Shown here one piece after another: positions 51,792 to 60,660 of a stretch of 64,000 nucleotides of DNA. The notes beneath the pieces were generated by a model. That model was not told where the DNA came from. It worked only from the letters and a program-made list of their open reading frames with translations, and searched no databases. The translations under genes and the position numbers were made by a program. The stretch's first letter is position 1, and each line of letters opens with the position of its first letter. The stretch spans positions 4,588,001 to 4,652,000 of the forward strand of contig NZ_CP040896.1 of assembly GCF_006337165.1 (NCBI RefSeq). The letters run 5' to 3'. This DNA is from Hymenobacter jejuensis. GTDB taxonomy: Bacteria > Bacteroidota > Bacteroidia > Cytophagales > Hymenobacteraceae.

Positions 51792-52937
51792 ATGGCGTCG
51801 TCTCCCCTGCTTTTAGCTTCCGTACTCAAGCCCGTGGACGACACGCGCATGTTTGAAAAATTTGGGCGCACCCTCGCCAGCCGACCTGACCTAGAGGTAC
51901 ACATAGCCGGCCGCCGCGCCCCACACCCACGCAACGCCCCGAGTAACCTCCACACCCACGAGCTGCTGGATGGCTCGCGCCTGAGCTGGCGGCGCCTGGC
52001 AGCCCAATGGCGCTACTGGAAGCTGTTACGCACGCTGCAACCGGCGCTGGTGGTGGTGCACGCCCCGGAATTGCTGCCGCTCACGCTGCTATGGCAGCGC
52101 TTCGGCCGTCGTCGCCGGTTTCTGTATGACGTGCGCGAAAATTATGCGCTCAACATCCTCACGCAGCAGGTGTACCCGCATCTAGTTCGGCAGGTGCTGG
52201 CTAAGCTGGTGCGCTGGGCAGAAACGAAGGCTGCCCGACAGGCTTACAAAGTCATATTAGCTGAACGCAGCTACGCCGAGGAGCTGCCTTTTGCTTTGCC
52301 GGAACGCACTATGATTCTGGAAAACAAATACCAACCCCAACCCCACGAGGCCGCGCCCCAACCCAAACAACGTCTTCCAGCACCTCACGAGCCGCTTCAC
52401 CTGCTATACTCCGGCACTATTTCGGAGCTAAACGGCGTGCTGGAGGCCCTTGAATTCACCCGTCAGTTGCGCACGTTGTGGCCCGGCGCTCACCTTACCA
52501 TTGTCGGCTTCTGCCAGCAGCCGGCGTTATTGACGCTGCTACAAGCCGCGATTGCCAACGCACCGGGGGTAGTCACCCTCATCGGCGGCGACCAGCTGGT
52601 ACCACACGCAGACATTATTTCCGCCATCCGGCGGGCGCATGTCGGGCTGTTGCCTTACCGGCCGCATCAGAGTACGTGGCGCTGCCTGCCGACCAAGCTC
52701 TTTGAATATGTAGCGCATGGCCTGCCTGTTATCATCCCCGATAACAGTCTATGGATCAATTATTTACAAAATGATAGCATTGCGGTAGTCTGCCGGGATT
52801 TTACTTCGATGGAAGCCGTGCAGGACGTAGCCACGGCGCTTTCCAAAACCCGTTTTTACCCCCACGGAATTCCGGCCAACGTATTATGGCAGTCGGAGGC
52901 GACAAAATTGTGGGCAATAGTAGATTCTTTGCAGTAA
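51792..52937 (+). CDS. Glycosyltransferase (GT4-like, GT-B fold)
   Basis: 381 residues from ATG 51792 (MASSPLLLASVLKPVDDTRM). Acceptor-side Rossmann region (FGRTLASRPDLEVHIAGRRA), then YDVRENYALNIL. The C-terminal donor-binding part has YSGTISELNGVLEALEFTRQ and the GT4-type signature region PTKLFEYVAHGLPVIIPDNS (E-x7-E equivalent). It probably transfers a sugar from a nucleotide sugar to a polysaccharide or glycolipid. No neighbouring polysaccharide cluster supports a specific product. TTG 12 nt upstream opens the frame but is not used. Confidence 0.82.
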   Translation: MASSPLLLASVLKPVDDTRMFEKFGRTLASRPDLEVHIAGRRAPHPRNAPSNLHTHELLDGSRLSWRRLAAQWRYWKLLRTLQPALVVVHAPELLPLTLLWQRFGRRRRFLYDVRENYALNILTQQVYPHLVRQVLAKLVRWAETKAARQAYKVILAERSYAEELPFALPERTMILENKYQPQPHEAAPQPKQRLPAPHEPLHLLYSGTISELNGVLEALEFTRQLRTLWPGAHLTIVGFCQQPALLTLLQAAIANAPGVVTLIGGDQLVPHADIISAIRRAHVGLLPYRPHQSTWRCLPTKLFEYVAHGLPVIIPDNSLWINYLQNDSIAVVCRDFTSMEAVQDVATALSKTRFYPHGIPANVLWQSEATKLWAIVDSLQ

Positions 52938-53035
52938 CTGCCGACCTTCGCACCCCGTTTAGGAGAAAAGTGCCGTTTTGCTTTACATTCGCCTCTCTTC
53001 CCCTGCTCTTTTTTGCCCGCTAAATTCCCTACTTG

Positions 53036-54046
53036 ATGAATACTCTCCGCTACTCCGAAATTGCCGGCGTTGGCCACTATGTGCCTGAACGCGTGGTGAA
53101 AAATGCCGACCTCGAACAAATCATGGAAACCACCGACGCGTGGATTCAGGAGCGTACGGGGATTCGCGAACGGCGCTATTTCACCGAAGGCGTCGATACC
53201 ACGGCCAACATGGGCGCGCAGGCCGCCCGGCGCGCGCTCGAACAGGCCGGTCTCACCCCCGACGATGTGCAGCTCATTGTATTTGCCACGTTATCACCCG
53301 ATTACATATTTCCCGGGTCGGGCGTACTGCTGCAACGTGAACTGGGCATCAAAGACAACATTCCGGCCCTGGACGTGCGCAACCAGTGCTCAGGCTTTAT
53401 TTACGGCCTGTCGGTCGGCGACCAGTTTGTGCGCACCGGCATGTACGACACCGTATTGGTTGTGGGCTCCGAAATCCATTCTTCGGGCCTCGACAAAACA
53501 ACCCGCGGACGCGCCGTTTCCGTCATTTTTGGCGACGGCGCCGGGGCAGTGGTGCTGCGCCCTAGCTCCCGCGAAGGCCACGGCATCCTGAGCACCCATT
53601 TGCACGCGCAAGGCGAATACGCCGAGGAATTGATCGTGAAAGAACCCGGCTCCAACCGCGAAGGCCGGGTGGAAGTGGCCCTGGCCAACCCCTTGGACAT
53701 GTATCCTTACATGAACGGCACCAACGTATTCAAGCACGCTGTGGTGCGGTTTCCGCAGGTGATCAACGAGGCACTGGAGCAAAACGGCTATAAGTCTTCC
53801 GACATCGACATGCTGATTCCGCACCAAGCCAACCTGCGCATTACGCAGTTTGTGCAACAGAAAATGGGCCTCAGCGACGATAAAGTGTACAGCAACATCC
53901 AGCGCTACGGCAACACCACCGCCGCTTCCGTGCCCATTGCCCTGAGCGAGGCCGTTGGCGAAGGCAAAATCAAGCGCGGCGATCTGGTATGTCTGGCTGC
54001 GTTCGGCAGTGGCTTTACGTGGGCCTCGGCGCTCATTCGCTGGTAA
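53036..54046 (+). CDS. fabH: Beta-ketoacyl-ACP synthase III
   Basis: 336 residues from ATG 53036 (a TTG directly before it extends one codon). Initiates fatty-acid synthesis by condensing acyl-CoA with malonyl-ACP. Catalytic triad: Cys118 in RNQCSGF, His in IPHQANLRI, Asn in YGNTTAAS. TRGRAVSVIFGDGAGAVVL is the conserved loop. Length is in the FabH range. A separate terminator follows at 54066. Confidence 0.95.
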   Translation: MNTLRYSEIAGVGHYVPERVVKNADLEQIMETTDAWIQERTGIRERRYFTEGVDTTANMGAQAARRALEQAGLTPDDVQLIVFATLSPDYIFPGSGVLLQRELGIKDNIPALDVRNQCSGFIYGLSVGDQFVRTGMYDTVLVVGSEIHSSGLDKTTRGRAVSVIFGDGAGAVVLRPSSREGHGILSTHLHAQGEYAEELIVKEPGSNREGRVEVALANPLDMYPYMNGTNVFKHAVVRFPQVINEALEQNGYKSSDIDMLIPHQANLRITQFVQQKMGLSDDKVYSNIQRYGNTTAASVPIALSEAVGEGKIKRGDLVCLAAFGSGFTWASALIRW

Positions 54047-54065
54047 TTACTTGGGAGCTTCGTGC

Positions 54066-54120
54066 ACAAGCCTCATTAGCTAAGTAATTAACAATCAATT
54101 ACTTAACTAATGAGGCTTGT
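54066..54120 (+). terminator. Long-stem terminator of fabH
   Basis: 24-bp stem with one mismatch: ACAAGCCTCATTAG-x-TAAGTAATT paired to its complement, loop AACAATC. The AT-rich apex contains ATCAATTACTT, resembling the intergenic palindrome family. Confidence 0.85.
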
Positions 54121-54190
54121 TTCTTAGATTTTAAGCGGCAGTTTCAGATTTGAATTACGTATTCCGCGCACATCCTTCAGCATTCTAACA

Positions 54191-54850
54191 GTGCCCAGCT
54201 ATACCGAGGAAAATTACCTGAAAGCGATCTACAAACTGGCCGAAGCCGCGCCGGGTGAGGAAGTCAGCACCAATCGTATTGCCGACGTCATGCAAACCCG
54301 CGCCGCCTCGGTTACGGATATGCTGCGGCGCCTGGGTGAGAAGGGCTTGCTGCACTACCAGCGCTACCGCGGCGTGTCGCTCACGGCGGAAGGCCGGCGG
54401 CTGGCGCTCCAAACCATTCGCAAACATCGCCTGTGGGAAGTATTTCTGGTGCAGAAGCTGGGTTTCAATTGGGACGAAGTGCACGAGGTTGCCGAAGAGA
54501 TGGAGCACCTGCAATCGCCCTTGCTGATCCGCCGGCTCGACGAGTTCCTAGGGTTTCCGCAGCTTGATCCGCACGGCGACCCCATCCCTACCGAAGACGG
54601 TGCCATGCACCGCCCGCAGCACCGCTTGCTCGGCGACCTCGCGCCCGGCGAATGCGGCACGGTGGTAGCCGTCAAAAACACGTCGCCGCTGTTCTTGCAA
54701 TACCTCGACAAGGTCGGAATGGGGCTAGGTTCGTTATTTGAAGTACTAGATAAAGTTGAGTTTGATAACTCACTGGAAATCAGAGTAAACCAAAACCAAG
54801 TCGTTTTGGTATCTGCGGAAGTAAGCCGCAATATTTTCGTGACGGCCTAG
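54191..54850 (+). CDS. DtxR/MntR-family metal-dependent transcriptional regulator
   Basis: 219 residues, GTG start at 54191 (MPSYTEENYLKAIYKLAE). Winged-helix DNA-binding domain: VSTNRIADVMQTRAASVTDM then LRRLGEKGLLHYQRYRGVSL, the DtxR signature. The dimerisation/metal domain has IRKHRLWEVFLVQKL, and HEVAEEMEHLQSPLLIRRLD with His/Glu metal ligands. A C-terminal SH3-like FeoA domain (LAPGECGTVVAVKNTSPLFL) is also present, as in MntR-type proteins of Bacteroidota. Responds to Mn2+ or Fe2+; its target is not visible nearby. Confidence 0.9.
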   Translation: MPSYTEENYLKAIYKLAEAAPGEEVSTNRIADVMQTRAASVTDMLRRLGEKGLLHYQRYRGVSLTAEGRRLALQTIRKHRLWEVFLVQKLGFNWDEVHEVAEEMEHLQSPLLIRRLDEFLGFPQLDPHGDPIPTEDGAMHRPQHRLLGDLAPGECGTVVAVKNTSPLFLQYLDKVGMGLGSLFEVLDKVEFDNSLEIRVNQNQVVLVSAEVSRNIFVTA

Positions 54851-54922
54851 TACAATTCAGTGCTCAGCTTTCGCGCTGTTTGACCAGTTTTTGCCCCCAC
54901 GCAGGCGCACTTTAGAGTTGCT

Positions 54923-54930
54923 TACCTTTG
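54923..54930 (+). promoter_or_regulatory. Possible promoter -7 element for mnmE
   Basis: TACCTTTG, identical to the tRNA promoter -7 box, 22 nt ahead of the GTG start codon. A matching -33 element is not clear. Confidence 0.4.
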
Positions 54931-54952
54931 CGGCAACCATACTTGTTGCGCC

Positions 54953-56344
54953 GTGCCGTCTCCCCTCCCTCTTGCCCTTTCCGACACCATTGTAGCCCTT
55001 TCAACGCCGTCGGGTGCGGGCGCAATTGCCGTCATCCGGCTTTCCGGACCCGATGCAATTCCGATTGCGGATGCCGTTTTTGCGGGCCGCCGCCTGCGCG
55101 ACCAAGCCACCCACACCCTGCATTTCGGCACCATCCGCGACGGCGACCAGATCCTGGACGAAGTAGTGGTGTCGCTGTTTCGCGGGCCGAACTCCTACAC
55201 CCGCGAAGATGTGGTTGAGATTTCGTGCCACGGCTCGCGCTACATCGTGCAGCAACTGCTGGCCCTGTTGGTGCGGCGCGGCGCCCGGCTGGCCGAAGCC
55301 GGTGAATTTACCAAACGGGCCTTTTTACATGGAGCCTTCGACCTTACCCAAGCCGAAGCCGTCGCAGACCTGATTGCTTCCGACTCGGCGCTGTCGCATC
55401 GGGTGGCCATGCAACAGATGCGCGGTGGCTTTGCGCAGGAGCTGCGCAATCTGCGCGCCCGCTTGGTGCAGTTTGCCGCCTTGCTAGAGCTGGAGCTAGA
55501 CTTCGGCGAGGAAGATGTAGAATTTGCCGACCGCACAGGTTTGGTGAAGCTGCTACAGGAAGTCCAGACGCTGGTACAGCGGCTGCTGCGCTCTTTTGAG
55601 CTTGGCAACGTGATCAAAAACGGCGTGACAACGGTTATTGCCGGCAAGCCAAACGCTGGCAAATCGACGCTGCTCAACGCGCTGCTCAACGAAGACCGCG
55701 CCATCGTGTCGGCCATCGCCGGCACCACTCGCGACATGATCGAAGACGAGGTAACCATAGACGATATCCGCTTCCGTTTTGTCGATACGGCAGGTCTGCG
55801 CGACACCACCGATGTGGTCGAATCCATTGGTGTCGAGCGTACCAAACAGCGCGTGCAGCAAGCCGCATTCGTGTTATATCTCTTTGATTTGACGAGCACT
55901 AGTCCCGCTGAGGTTCAAGCAGAGATCGAAGCCCTGGAAGTCCCGCGTCACGTACCGGTTTTAGCCATTGGCAATAAGCTCGACGTCGCTTCCGATGACG
56001 AAATCGCAGCCTTCCAACGCCTCCCGAACACCGTGCTGATTGCTGCTTCCCGCGGCGATGGCTTGGATGAATTGCGCGAAATTCTGCTCCAACGCGTACG
56101 CGGCGAAGGCCTCGACCAGATTGGCTCGTCTACCATTGTCACCAACCTGCGCCACGCCCGCAGCCTCGAAACCACCCAAGCCGCGCTCCACGCCGTGCTT
56201 GCCGGTCTGAGCCACGGCACCGGCACCGAGTTATTGGCCGCTGACCTACGGCACGCGCTGGCCGCGCTGGGCGAAATCACCGGCGAAATTTCTTCCGACG
56301 ACCTGCTCACCAGCATCTTCACCCAGTTTTGTATTGGCAAGTAA
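54953..56344 (+). CDS. mnmE: tRNA modification GTPase MnmE
   Basis: 463 residues, GTG start at 54953. Modifies U34 (cmnm5U) of tRNAs together with MnmG. N-terminal tetrahydrofolate-binding domain (DTIVALSTPSGAGAIAVIRL), then a helical domain, and an inserted G domain with GKPNAGKST (G1), GTTRDMIEDEV (G2), DTAGLRDT (G3) and GNKLD (G4). The C-terminus ends FCIGK, with the conserved CIGK cysteine. It is full-length. Confidence 0.95.
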   Translation: MPSPLPLALSDTIVALSTPSGAGAIAVIRLSGPDAIPIADAVFAGRRLRDQATHTLHFGTIRDGDQILDEVVVSLFRGPNSYTREDVVEISCHGSRYIVQQLLALLVRRGARLAEAGEFTKRAFLHGAFDLTQAEAVADLIASDSALSHRVAMQQMRGGFAQELRNLRARLVQFAALLELELDFGEEDVEFADRTGLVKLLQEVQTLVQRLLRSFELGNVIKNGVTTVIAGKPNAGKSTLLNALLNEDRAIVSAIAGTTRDMIEDEVTIDDIRFRFVDTAGLRDTTDVVESIGVERTKQRVQQAAFVLYLFDLTSTSPAEVQAEIEALEVPRHVPVLAIGNKLDVASDDEIAAFQRLPNTVLIAASRGDGLDELREILLQRVRGEGLDQIGSSTIVTNLRHARSLETTQAALHAVLAGLSHGTGTELLAADLRHALAALGEITGEISSDDLLTSIFTQFCIGK

Positions 56345-56400
56345 AAGCATCTTTATATAAATTATTGATTATCAATAATTTATATAAAGATGCTTTTTAC
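56341..56400. terminator. Long-stem bidirectional terminator with palindrome copy 4
   Basis: A 26-bp perfect stem (56344-56369 with 56371-56396) around one central T; overall 29/30 bp with one extra A. The centre is ATTGATTATCAAT, the fourth exact copy of TTGATTATCAA. Lies between convergent mnmE and the aldo/keto reductase. Confidence 0.85.
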
Positions 56401-56415
56401 CTAAACGTAGTTGCT

Positions 56416-57312
56416 TCAGCGGTGTTGGTCGTAGACCTTGGGTTTTGCGGCCTGTCGTAATCCTTGCAGCTCTTCCGCGTTAAGCGACTGTCCCGCAGCC
56501 GCTTGCAGGGCATCTAGCAATTGCATCTCCGTCCGAATGCCTACCACAGCCGACGTAATGGCGGGTTGGGCCAGAGCAAACTGAATAACCACTTCGGCAG
56601 CAGTACGGGCAGGGTCTGCTACGGCGCGCACGGCCGAGGCGGCCTGTGCTACTTCCTCCTGCGCATACCCGAGGTAGGCCGTGGCCGGCTTCTTCACCAG
56701 CAGCCCCTGGGCGAAGCTGCCGCGGGCCAGCACGCCAATCTGATGCTCTTGCAGCAGCGCCAATATAGTTTCCTCAGGTCGCCGATCGAGCAAGCTGTAT
56801 TGCATCATGACGCTGGCAATCTGCGAGCGCTGCACGTACTCCCGAATCACGTTGGGCCGGATAGAGGAAATGCCGTAATACCGGATTTTCCCTTGCTGCA
56901 CCAGCAGTTCAAAGGCCTCAATGGTTTCGTCGATGGGGTCTTCCAAGGTACCCCCGTGCAGCTGGTAAAGGTCGATGTAATCGGTTTGGAGCCGTTGCAG
57001 GCTGTGCTCTACAGCCTTGAGAATGTACTCTTTACGCGGGTTCCAGTCCCAGCCGCTGCCGTCGGGGCGCCATTGGTTGCCCACTTTGGTAGCAATGATC
57101 ACTTGATCGCGCAGGCCGCGGAAGGCCCGACCAACCGTGGCTTCGTTTTCGCCTTTTTGGTACAAATCGGCCGTATCAAAAAAGTTTACTCCCTGATCCA
57201 AAGCCTGATGCAATAAGGCAGCATTGTCCCTCGGATCATCACCCAACGACATGCACCCAAAACTCACCTGACTCACCCGCAGGTCGGACTTTCCCAGTTG
57301 TTTATACTTCAT
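56416..57312 (-). CDS. Aldo/keto reductase
   Basis: 298 residues, ATG 57312 (MKYKQLGKSDLRVSQVSFGC). The AKR barrel has FFDTADLYQKGENEA with catalytic Asp and Tyr, ATKVGNQW (Lys) and YQLHGGTLEDP (His). It is closest in pattern to the YdhF/AKR11-12-like general oxidoreductases. The C-terminal 'TAVVGIRTE' motif binds NADPH. It differs from the YghZ-like AKR at 6173 and is not a recent copy. Substrate unknown. Confidence 0.88.
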   Translation of the reverse strand: MKYKQLGKSDLRVSQVSFGCMSLGDDPRDNAALLHQALDQGVNFFDTADLYQKGENEATVGRAFRGLRDQVIIATKVGNQWRPDGSGWDWNPRKEYILKAVEHSLQRLQTDYIDLYQLHGGTLEDPIDETIEAFELLVQQGKIRYYGISSIRPNVIREYVQRSQIASVMMQYSLLDRRPEETILALLQEHQIGVLARGSFAQGLLVKKPATAYLGYAQEEVAQAASAVRAVADPARTAAEVVIQFALAQPAITSAVVGIRTEMQLLDALQAAAGQSLNAEELQGLRQAAKPKVYDQHR

Positions 57313-57611
57313 GAGCTGTTGAATTGAGAAGTATGCTTACGAAAAGGGCTTTACCAATGGCTAATTCCTGTTCCAAGCCCTATACTTACTGGTATTTGCC
57401 ACGCTAAATGGAGTTCATTTTCATAGGTTTTTCAGGATTTCATTTAAATAACCAACTGCAAGCCTAATTTTACGGCTTCCCTTTTTTCAGTCCTTTTTTT
57501 CTAACAACACCGTTGGGTAAACTACAGTATAGAGTGCAAGCGCTCCTTGCGCTTTCCGGCTTGCCGGTAATTCTTTAGTTTCGCCCCGCAACCACCCTCT
57601 AACCAACTCTT
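57313..57611. other. 299-nt divergent intergenic region
   Basis: AT-rich DNA between the AKR gene and gltA. A TAGTTTCG near 57580 could be the gltA -7 element. Nothing else was seen. Confidence 0.4.
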
Positions 57612-58898
57612 ATGGCAGAGTCTGCTGAGATTATCCTCGACGGGAAATCCTATCCCTTCCCCGTTTTTGAAGGTACCGAGCACGAAAAGGCAATTGACAT
57701 TGCCAAGCTTCGCGACCAAACGGGCTATGTTACCATCGATTCGGGCTACAAGAACACCGGCGCTACTAAGAGCGCCATTACGTTTCTCGACGGCGAAGAA
57801 GGCATTTTGCGCTACCGGGGCTACCCGATTGAGCAGCTGGCCGAAAAGTCAAACTTCCTGGAAGTAGCGTATCTGCTGATCTATGGCACGCTGCCCACCC
57901 AAGCTGAACTTGATAGCTTCGCTCACCAAATCACGACGCACACCTTGGTGCACGAAGATGTACGGAAGATCTTCGACGGCTTTCCATCGGGGGCTCACCC
58001 CATGGGCATCCTTTCGAGCCTAATTTGCTCGCTCACTGCTTTTTACCCCAAAAGCCTTGATCCGAACCAGAGCCCGGAAGAGACCAACCTGAACATCATC
58101 CGCCTCATTGCCAAAATCTCGACGATTGCGGCTTGGTCGTATAAAAACTCGGTGGGCCACCCGCTCAACTACCCACGCAACGACCTCGACTACTGCTCGA
58201 ACTTCCTATACATGATGTTCGCCTTCCCTACGGAGAAGTACGAAATCAATCCGGTAGTAGTGAGTGCTTTAAACAAATTGCTCATTCTACACGCCGACCA
58301 CGAGCAAAACTGCTCGACTTCCACGGTGCGTCTCGTAGGCTCGGCCAATGCCAGCCTTTACGGTTCGGTTTCGGCCGGTGTAAACGCGCTGTGGGGCCCG
58401 CTACACGGCGGGGCCAACCAAGAAGTGATGGAAATGCTGGAAGCCATTCAGGCCGACGGCGGCAACACGCAGAAATGGATCGATAAAGCCAAGGACAAGA
58501 ACGACTCATTCCGTCTGATGGGCTTTGGCCACCGCGTGTACAAGAACTTCGACCCGCGCGCCAAAATTATCAAGAAGGCCGCCGACGATGTACTAACGGC
58601 ACTGGGCATCAACGACCCGTTGCTGACCATCGCGCAGGAGCTAGAGCAAGCGGCTCTCACCGATCCTTATTTCGTTGAGCGCAAGCTGTATCCGAACGTC
58701 GACTTCTACTCGGGCATCATCTACCGCGCCATCGGCATTCCAACAGAGATGTTTACGGTGCTGTTTGCTATGGGCCGCCTGCCGGGCTGGATTGCCCAAT
58801 GGAAAGAAATGCGCGAGAACAAGGAGCCAATTGGCCGTCCGCGCCAGATTTATGTAGGTGAGTTGGAGCGCGACTATGTTCCCGTAGAGAAGCGTTAA
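57612..58898 (+). CDS. gltA: Citrate synthase (type II-like, hexameric group)
   Basis: 428 residues. Condenses acetyl-CoA and oxaloacetate at the start of the TCA cycle. The N-terminal beta domain (ILDGKSYPFPVFEGTEHEKA) is typical of the Gram-negative long form. Active-site motifs: LHADHEQNCSTSTVR (His), GPLHGGANQEVMEML (His), and MGFGHRVYKNFDPRAKI with Asp further on in the SGIIYRAIG region. Length and motifs are complete. ATG at 57612. Confidence 0.95.
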   Translation: MAESAEIILDGKSYPFPVFEGTEHEKAIDIAKLRDQTGYVTIDSGYKNTGATKSAITFLDGEEGILRYRGYPIEQLAEKSNFLEVAYLLIYGTLPTQAELDSFAHQITTHTLVHEDVRKIFDGFPSGAHPMGILSSLICSLTAFYPKSLDPNQSPEETNLNIIRLIAKISTIAAWSYKNSVGHPLNYPRNDLDYCSNFLYMMFAFPTEKYEINPVVVSALNKLLILHADHEQNCSTSTVRLVGSANASLYGSVSAGVNALWGPLHGGANQEVMEMLEAIQADGGNTQKWIDKAKDKNDSFRLMGFGHRVYKNFDPRAKIIKKAADDVLTALGINDPLLTIAQELEQAALTDPYFVERKLYPNVDFYSGIIYRAIGIPTEMFTVLFAMGRLPGWIAQWKEMRENKEPIGRPRQIYVGELERDYVPVEKR

Positions 58899-58956
58899 GC
58901 AAGTTTAGAGCGTTCTAGAAACCCGCTCCCCAACTTGCATTTACTCCTACTTGAGC

Positions 58957-58986
58957 AAACGCCTCGGCCAAATGGCCGAGGCGTTT
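58957..58986 (+). terminator. Terminator of gltA
   Basis: AAACGCCTCGGCCA / TGGCCGAGGCGTTT, 14-bp perfect stem with a 2-nt loop; the T-run is short. Confidence 0.7.
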
Positions 58987-59122
58987 GTGTTGTAAGGGTA
59001 GTTTGAATATGCCGGACCCAATCAAAAGGCACTAACCTCAATTATACTTGCCTGTTTGATTTGTATACAAAGCTGTTTGATTCTTAATTTCCGGTTGGCG
59101 AGTGTGTTGAAGACCTTTGTAT

Positions 59123-59166
59123 CACGTCTTTAAGCCAAGCTAGCGCTAGCTTGGCTTAAAGACGTG
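59123..59166. repeat. 44-bp perfect palindrome with no loop
   Basis: Arms of 22 bp (CACGTCTTTAAGCCAAGCTA + GC) meet exactly at the centre TAGC|GCTA, with no spacer and no T-run. It is unlike the terminators elsewhere in the window. Located 42 nt upstream of the SDR pseudogene. Confidence 0.85.
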
Positions 59167-59207
59167 TACTATCCACCTCAGCGGGCCTATTGGCCCAAAA
59201 CAGTATC

Positions 59208-59622
59208 ATGGCAGACAAAAAAGTATGGCTAATAACCGGTGCGGGTCGGGGTCGGGGTCTCGACATAACGAAAGCCGTGCTGGCTGCTGGCCACGCCGTA
59301 GTAGCTACCGGCCGCTCCAGGTTTCTTCCGTACTGAGTTGCTGACGGAGGAGTCTACTAACTTCGCAAACAACCCCATTGCAGATTACGATGGCCGCCGC
59401 GAAGCGCAAATGGAGTTCTGGAAAGGCTATAACGGCCAGCCGGCCGGCGACCCGGCCAAACTCGCCCAGGCTCTATTGTCGATCGCCAGCCAATCAACGC
59501 CTCCTCGCCGCTTTCTGGCTGGGGCTGATGCCGTAGGCACTGCCGACCAAGTAGCTCGCGATCTACAGCAGCAAACCGACGCCTACCGGGATCCGTCTTC
59601 TTCTCTTGGTTACGACCAATAA
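59208..59622 (+). pseudogene. Short-chain dehydrogenase pseudogene with internal deletion
   Basis: The N-terminal ~37 codons (ATG 59208) encode a Rossmann start KVWLITGAGRGRGLDITKAV then AAGHAVVATGRS. The frame then meets a TGA at 59334. In the +1 frame from ~59320 it continues as GFFRTELLTEESTNFANNP, then the typical SDR C-terminus (AKLAQALLSIASQSTPPRRF, LAGADA). The middle ~140 residues, including the catalytic YxxxK region, are missing and the two ends are joined out of frame. An intact SDR of this family is ~280 residues. It is a deletion pseudogene. Confidence 0.85.
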
Positions 59623-59717
59623 ACTGCCAGCAATTAGTGCTGCTGGAGGACCAAGGAAGCGGAATACCCGTACGTAAATCAACTCATGGCTACTCCACCC
59701 AACAACGTTGAACCCTC

Positions 59718-60600
59718 ATGGGTACCTCTCATTCTACAACGCAAGCTCCAGATATCTTTCCGCTCTCTTCGCCCAGCGGCGGCGAAATCACGGTCCTGAC
59801 CATGCAGGAAGCGGACTGTGGGATGGGCCATTACGACCGGCGCGACGTGTTCAAGTGTGTATTGGTTGTGAAAGGGGCTAACGCGCTCCACTACGCCACG
59901 CGCAGCTATGCCATTGACCAGCCCGCACTGGTATTTACTAATCGCTTGGTGCCCTTTTCGTGGGAGCCCGTTCAGGGCTCGGTAGAACAGGAAGGATATA
60001 TCTGCGCCTTCACCGAGCCTTTTTTGCACTCGGCCATGCGCGGTATCAGCCTCAAGGAGTAAATGTTTTACCGCGTAGATGGCAACCCCGTGTATTACCT
60101 CGACGACGAGCAGCGGCGCTACCTGAGCGAGGTTTTTGCCCGCATGCGCCGACTGTCCACATAAAGACGACCTGTTGCGGAACCAGCTCGCGCTCCTCGT
60201 CCACGAGGCAGCTCGGCTGCAGCCGGCCAGCCCCTATCCTGCCGTAGCCACCAACGCGGCTGAGCGCGTCACAAACCTGTTTATGAGCTTGTTAGAAATC
60301 CAGTTTCCGGTAACTAGGTCCTACCACGAGCCCATCCTGAAAAATGCGCAGGAGTTTGCCGACCGGCTGGCAATCCATGTCAACAGCCTCAACCGGTCGG
60401 TAAAAGAATTCACCGGCAAGCCTACTACGGCTCATATTGCCGAGCGCTTCACCCGCGAAGCCAAGCTGCTTCTGCACCACACCGACTGGAGCGTAGGAGA
60501 CATCGCCGATCGCTTGGGATTCGAGTAAGCCACCTATTTTCATCGGTTTTTCAAGTTACACACGGGCACCACGCCTCTAGCGTTTCGCCAAGTAGCGTGA
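59718..60600 (+). pseudogene. AraC-family regulator pseudogene (two nonsense codons and a frameshift)
   Basis: Read through, the sequence gives an AraC regulator of ~290 residues: N-terminal cupin-like part (MGHYDRRDVFKCVLVVKGAN) then FTNRLVPFSWEPVQG. The C-terminal HTH has NSLNRSVKEFTGKPTTAHIA and DWSVGDIADRLGFE. Breaks: (1) TAA at 60060 after RGISLKE, while the same frame continues MFYRVDGNPVYYLDDEQR; (2) a frameshift near 60147-60151 (probably a 2-nt loss), where FARMR switches to ADCPHKDDLLRNQLALLV; (3) TAA in place of the Tyr codon in LGFE*ATYFHRFFK at 60526-60528. The gene ends at TGA 60598-60600. All three lesions suggest long-standing decay. Confidence 0.85.
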
Positions 60601-60660
60601 GAAATAACAAGCATCTCTGTTGCGGGATATATGCCGCTCAACAAATCGACAACATACAGA

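Larger units (their letters stand above)
58899..59207. other. 309-nt region between gltA and the pseudogene
   Basis: Holds the gltA terminator at 58957 and the 44-bp palindrome at 59123; otherwise no gene. Confidence 0.5.

Noticed and set aside
53036..54046. FabH as part of a specialised polyketide or olefin pathway
   Set aside because: All catalytic residues and the N-terminus match housekeeping FabH, and no partner genes are nearby.
59100..60601. Insertion sequence or transposon at the decayed locus
   Set aside because: The palindrome and pseudogenes suggested a mobile element, but no transposase, direct repeats or target duplications are present.
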